Shown here: one piece after another, positions 6,712 to 8,979 of the stretch
Layout: every line of letters starts with the position of its first letter
Position numbering within the stretch: position 1 is the first letter of the stretch
Assembly: GCA_023139225.1 (NCBI GenBank)
Contig: JAGLNZ010000202.1
Location: forward strand, 1-8,979
DNA from: Desulfobacula sp.
Lineage (GTDB): Bacteria; Desulfobacterota; Desulfobacteria; Desulfobacterales; Desulfobacteraceae
Length of the DNA stretch: 8,979 nt
Direction: 5' to 3'
The notes under the pieces: model-generated
The model's input: the letters and a program-made list of their open reading frames with translations, nothing else
What the model was told of the DNA's origin: nothing
The model's database searches: none
Position numbers and translations under genes: made by a program

Positions 6712-7413
6712 TTATATGGTTTTCAGAGCAGTATCCGGGTCCCAAATGTTTTTGATATCTTTTCTTTTAACAGATTCATTGATGATATCAAGGAAAGAAT
6801 TTCTTGATATCTCACAGGCTCCCATGCTGAGAAGGTGAGTTGTCGTCACCTGACAGTCAATAAGGTCAAAGGAATACTTTTTTAAATGGTTTGCAAGAGC
6901 AACCAGAGCAATTTTGGATGCATCACTTTCAAAGGAAAACATGGATTCACCGAAAAAAGATCCGCCAAGGCAAACGCCATATAATCCTCCGACTAATTTG
7001 TTTTTTTTCCAGGTTTCAATAGAATGGGCATATCCCATGTTATGAAGTTTGATATAAGAATCTATCATTTCATCCACAAGCCAGGTGCCTTCATGCTCAT
7101 TTTTTCTTGGTTTTGCGCAGGAACGAATGGTTCGCTCAAATGCATTGTCCACTGTAATAGTTAAAAAGTTTTTTTTAATTTTTTTATTCAGACTTTTAGA
7201 AATATTAACATTTTTGGGAAATAGTACAAGCCTTGGATCGGGTGACCACCAGAGAAAAGGCTCGTCCTTTGAAAACCAGGGGAATATTCCGTTTTTATAA
7301 GCAAGTAAAAGTCTTTTGGAAGAAAGATCTCCCCCGATACATAAAAGTCCGTCTGATCTTGCAAGCCAGGCCGGTGGGAAATCTAATCTTTTTGATAACC
7401 TGAAAAGGGGCAT
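6712..7413 (-). CDS. aat: Leucyl/phenylalanyl-tRNA-protein transferase
   Basis: Aat transfers Leu or Phe from its tRNA to the N-terminus of proteins starting with Arg or Lys, creating a primary N-degron for ClpS-ClpAP. The 233-residue length is almost that of the E. coli enzyme (234). Family marks in order: FPPAWLARSDGLLCIGGDLS (12-31), NGIFPWFSKDEPFLWWSPDP (41-60) followed by RLVLFP, GTWLVDEMIDSYIKLHNMGYAHS (109-131), VGGLYGVCLGGSFFGESMFS with Glu156, ASKIALVAL, and DCQVTTTHLLSMGA with Asp186 and Gln188, the residues implicated in catalysis. The ATG directly follows the clpA stop (TGAATG) with only a partial AAGAG site upstream, so translation is probably coupled to clpA. The adjacency is functionally meaningful because both act in the same degradation pathway. 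The protein appears complete, with no missing key residue. Confidence 0.96.
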   Translation of the reverse strand: MPLFRLSKRLDFPPAWLARSDGLLCIGGDLSSKRLLLAYKNGIFPWFSKDEPFLWWSPDPRLVLFPKNVNISKSLNKKIKKNFLTITVDNAFERTIRSCAKPRKNEHEGTWLVDEMIDSYIKLHNMGYAHSIETWKKNKLVGGLYGVCLGGSFFGESMFSFESDASKIALVALANHLKKYSFDLIDCQVTTTHLLSMGACEISRNSFLDIINESVKRKDIKNIWDPDTALKTI

Positions 7414-8979
7414 TCAGCTCTTAAAAGTAAAATTAAGCTTATTATTCTTAAGGCCAATTGAAATTTTGCCGCCATTTGCAAGTTTACCAAAAAGAATTTC
7501 ATCTGTGAGCTTATCTTTAATTGTTGTCTGGATAATCCTTGCTAAAGGCCTGGCGCCGAATTTAGGGTCATAACCCTCTTTTGCAAGAAATGATCGAACT
7601 TTTGCAGAATAGGTCAAAGCAGTCTTTTTGACTTTGAGCATTGATTTAAGCTCTCTCATATTTTTATCAACAATCATTTCCATGACCTCGACAGACAGAT
7701 GGTTAAACTGGACAATACCATCAAGCCGGTTCCGAAATTCAGGGCTGAATGCCTTTTTGACTGCTTTTAAACCTTCTGAATCAACATTTGCTGACTGGGA
7801 GCCGAATCCAATGGCGTTGGCATTCATTTCCCTTGCACCGGCATTGGACGTCATGATGATAATAACATTTCTAAAATCTGCTGATTTGCCGCTGTTATCT
7901 GTCAGGGTAGCATAGTCCATGACTTGTAAAAGAATATTAAAAAGATCCATATGGGCTTTTTCAATCTCGTCGAGCAGCAGAACCGAGTGAGGATGTTTCC
8001 TGATACTATCCGTCAGGATGCCGCCCTGATCAAATCCGACATACCCGGGAGGCGCCCCGATAAGTCTGGAAACAGCATGCTTTTCCATGTATTCACTCAT
8101 ATCAAATCTTAAAAATTCTATTCCCATATGATGGGCAAGCTGTTTTGCGACCTCTGTTTTACCAACGCCGGTGGGTCCCATGAAAAGGAAAGAGCCAATG
8201 GGGCGATCCGGTGCAGCCAGTCCTGCGCGTGATCTTTTAATGGAAGTAGTCAGGGTTTCAATGGCATTATCCTGTCCAAATATAACTTTAAAAAGTTTTT
8301 TTGGCAGGGATTCCAGGTTGGCCTTGTCTGTGGATGTAACACTTGTGACGGGTACTTTGGCAATTTTGGCAACAATTTTTTCAATATCTTTGGGACTTAC
8401 GGTTTTGCGTTTACCTTTTCCCTTCAGCCGTAGATAAGCACCTGTTTCATCAATAACATCAATGGCTTTGTCCGGCAAAAGCCGGTCATTAATGTATTTA
8501 TCCGAGAGATAGGCTGCAGCTTCGATCGTCTCGGCCGAGTATGTCAAGCCGTGATGCTTCTCATAGTAAGGTTTAAGTCCGTTCAGGATTTGAGTTGTCT
8601 CTTGGATGGAAGGTTCTGAAACTTCAATTTTTTCAAATCTTCTTGAGAAAGCCCGATCTTTTTCAAAATGGTTTTTATATTCTTCATAGGTCGTAGTGCC
8701 GACACATTTAATATCCCCGGAAGAAAGAGCCGGCTTCAAAATATTTGAGGCGTCCATGGAACCACTGGTGGTTGCACCCGCTCCAACAACCGTATGGATT
8801 TCATCGATAATCAGCAATGCATTATCTTTGGATTCAAGGGCATCAATAACGTCTTTGAGACGTTGTTCAAAGTCTCCTCGATATTTTGTTCCTGCAAGAA
8901 GAGCCCCCATATCAAGGGAGAACAGTTCACAATTTTCCAAAAGGTCTGGTACTAGTTTGTCATTTATCTGTATTGCAAG
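7414..8979 (-). CDS. clpA: ATP-dependent Clp protease ATP-binding subunit ClpA (5' end off window)
   Basis: ClpA is the hexameric AAA+ unfoldase that feeds substrates, including N-degron proteins delivered by ClpS, into ClpP. The frame is open to the right edge: thirteen codons upstream of the Met codon at 8940 read LAIQINDKLVPDL, which continues the family alignment, so that Met is internal. About 521 residues are present; by comparison with E. coli ClpA (758) some 235 residues, including the N-domain and first Walker A, lie outside. Numbered within the visible fragment, the first AAA+ module shows pore region GTKYRGDFEQR (20-30), Walker B LLIIDEIH (55-62) and DRAFSRRFEKI. The second has Walker A GPTGVGKT (268-275), pore segment GAPPGYVGFDQGG, Walker B LLLDE (334-338), arginine-finger region FRNRLD and sensor-2 GARPLAR (475-481). 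The loop AIGFG (389-393) is the ClpP-docking motif and argues for ClpA over ClpB. It ends in TGA, overlapping nothing but touching the aat ATG. Confidence 0.96.
   Translation of the reverse strand, partial: LAIQINDKLVPDLLENCELFSLDMGALLAGTKYRGDFEQRLKDVIDALESKDNALLIIDEIHTVVGAGATTSGSMDASNILKPALSSGDIKCVGTTTYEEYKNHFEKDRAFSRRFEKIEVSEPSIQETTQILNGLKPYYEKHHGLTYSAETIEAAAYLSDKYINDRLLPDKAIDVIDETGAYLRLKGKGKRKTVSPKDIEKIVAKIAKVPVTSVTSTDKANLESLPKKLFKVIFGQDNAIETLTTSIKRSRAGLAAPDRPIGSFLFMGPTGVGKTEVAKQLAHHMGIEFLRFDMSEYMEKHAVSRLIGAPPGYVGFDQGGILTDSIRKHPHSVLLLDEIEKAHMDLFNILLQVMDYATLTDNSGKSADFRNVIIIMTSNAGAREMNANAIGFGSQSANVDSEGLKAVKKAFSPEFRNRLDGIVQFNHLSVEVMEMIVDKNMRELKSMLKVKKTALTYSAKVRSFLAKEGYDPKFGARPLARIIQTTIKDKLTDEILFGKLANGGKISIGLKNNKLNFTFKS

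Overview
This is an AT-rich bacterial window with very little non-coding DNA. It holds nine protein-coding genes: one on the plus strand at the left edge, then eight packed on the minus strand. I see no tRNA, rRNA, CRISPR array, insertion sequence or prophage gene. The gene content suggests a Gram-negative, deltaproteobacterial (Desulfobacterota) chromosome, possibly of the Desulfobacteraceae type. The reasons are a ClpA-Aat pair, an HDOD protein, a membrane-bound hybrid histidine kinase, and a BrkB/YihY protein with a winged-helix tail. That placement is an inference from family recognition, not from a search.

Layout from left to right. (1) A BrkB/YihY-type membrane protein on the plus strand, probably cut at its 5' end by the window edge, runs to 1228. 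(2) It converges, with only 5 bp between stop codons, on a minus-strand group read right to left: fxsA-like gene (3045-2650), nitroreductase-family gene (2631-2101) and HDOD gene (2100-1234). This group probably has its own promoter, overlapping the stop codon of the gene before it. (3) A hybrid sensor kinase with six predicted membrane segments, HisKA, HATPase and a receiver domain (4951-3104), sits between the two minus-strand groups. (4) The right-hand group, read right to left, is clpA (3' two-thirds only, cut at 8979), aat, a ureohydrolase of the agmatinase/arginase family, and lgt. Junctions within it are 0, 12 and 23 nt, so it is very likely one transcription unit.

Functionally, clpA and aat belong to the same N-degron pathway. 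Aat adds Leu or Phe to proteins that begin with Arg or Lys, and ClpAP (with ClpS, not visible here) unfolds and degrades them. The ureohydrolase makes urea plus putrescine or ornithine, and Lgt starts lipoprotein maturation at the inner membrane. The left group has no single obvious pathway: a cytoplasmic-membrane FxsA protein, a flavin oxidoreductase and a signalling HDOD protein share a promoter and tight junctions.

Nothing here is clearly a new defence or mobile system. The points most worth a second look are the BrkB/winged-helix fusion, the plant-arginase-like sequence of the ureohydrolase, its position beside aat, and the internal promoter for the fxsA group.
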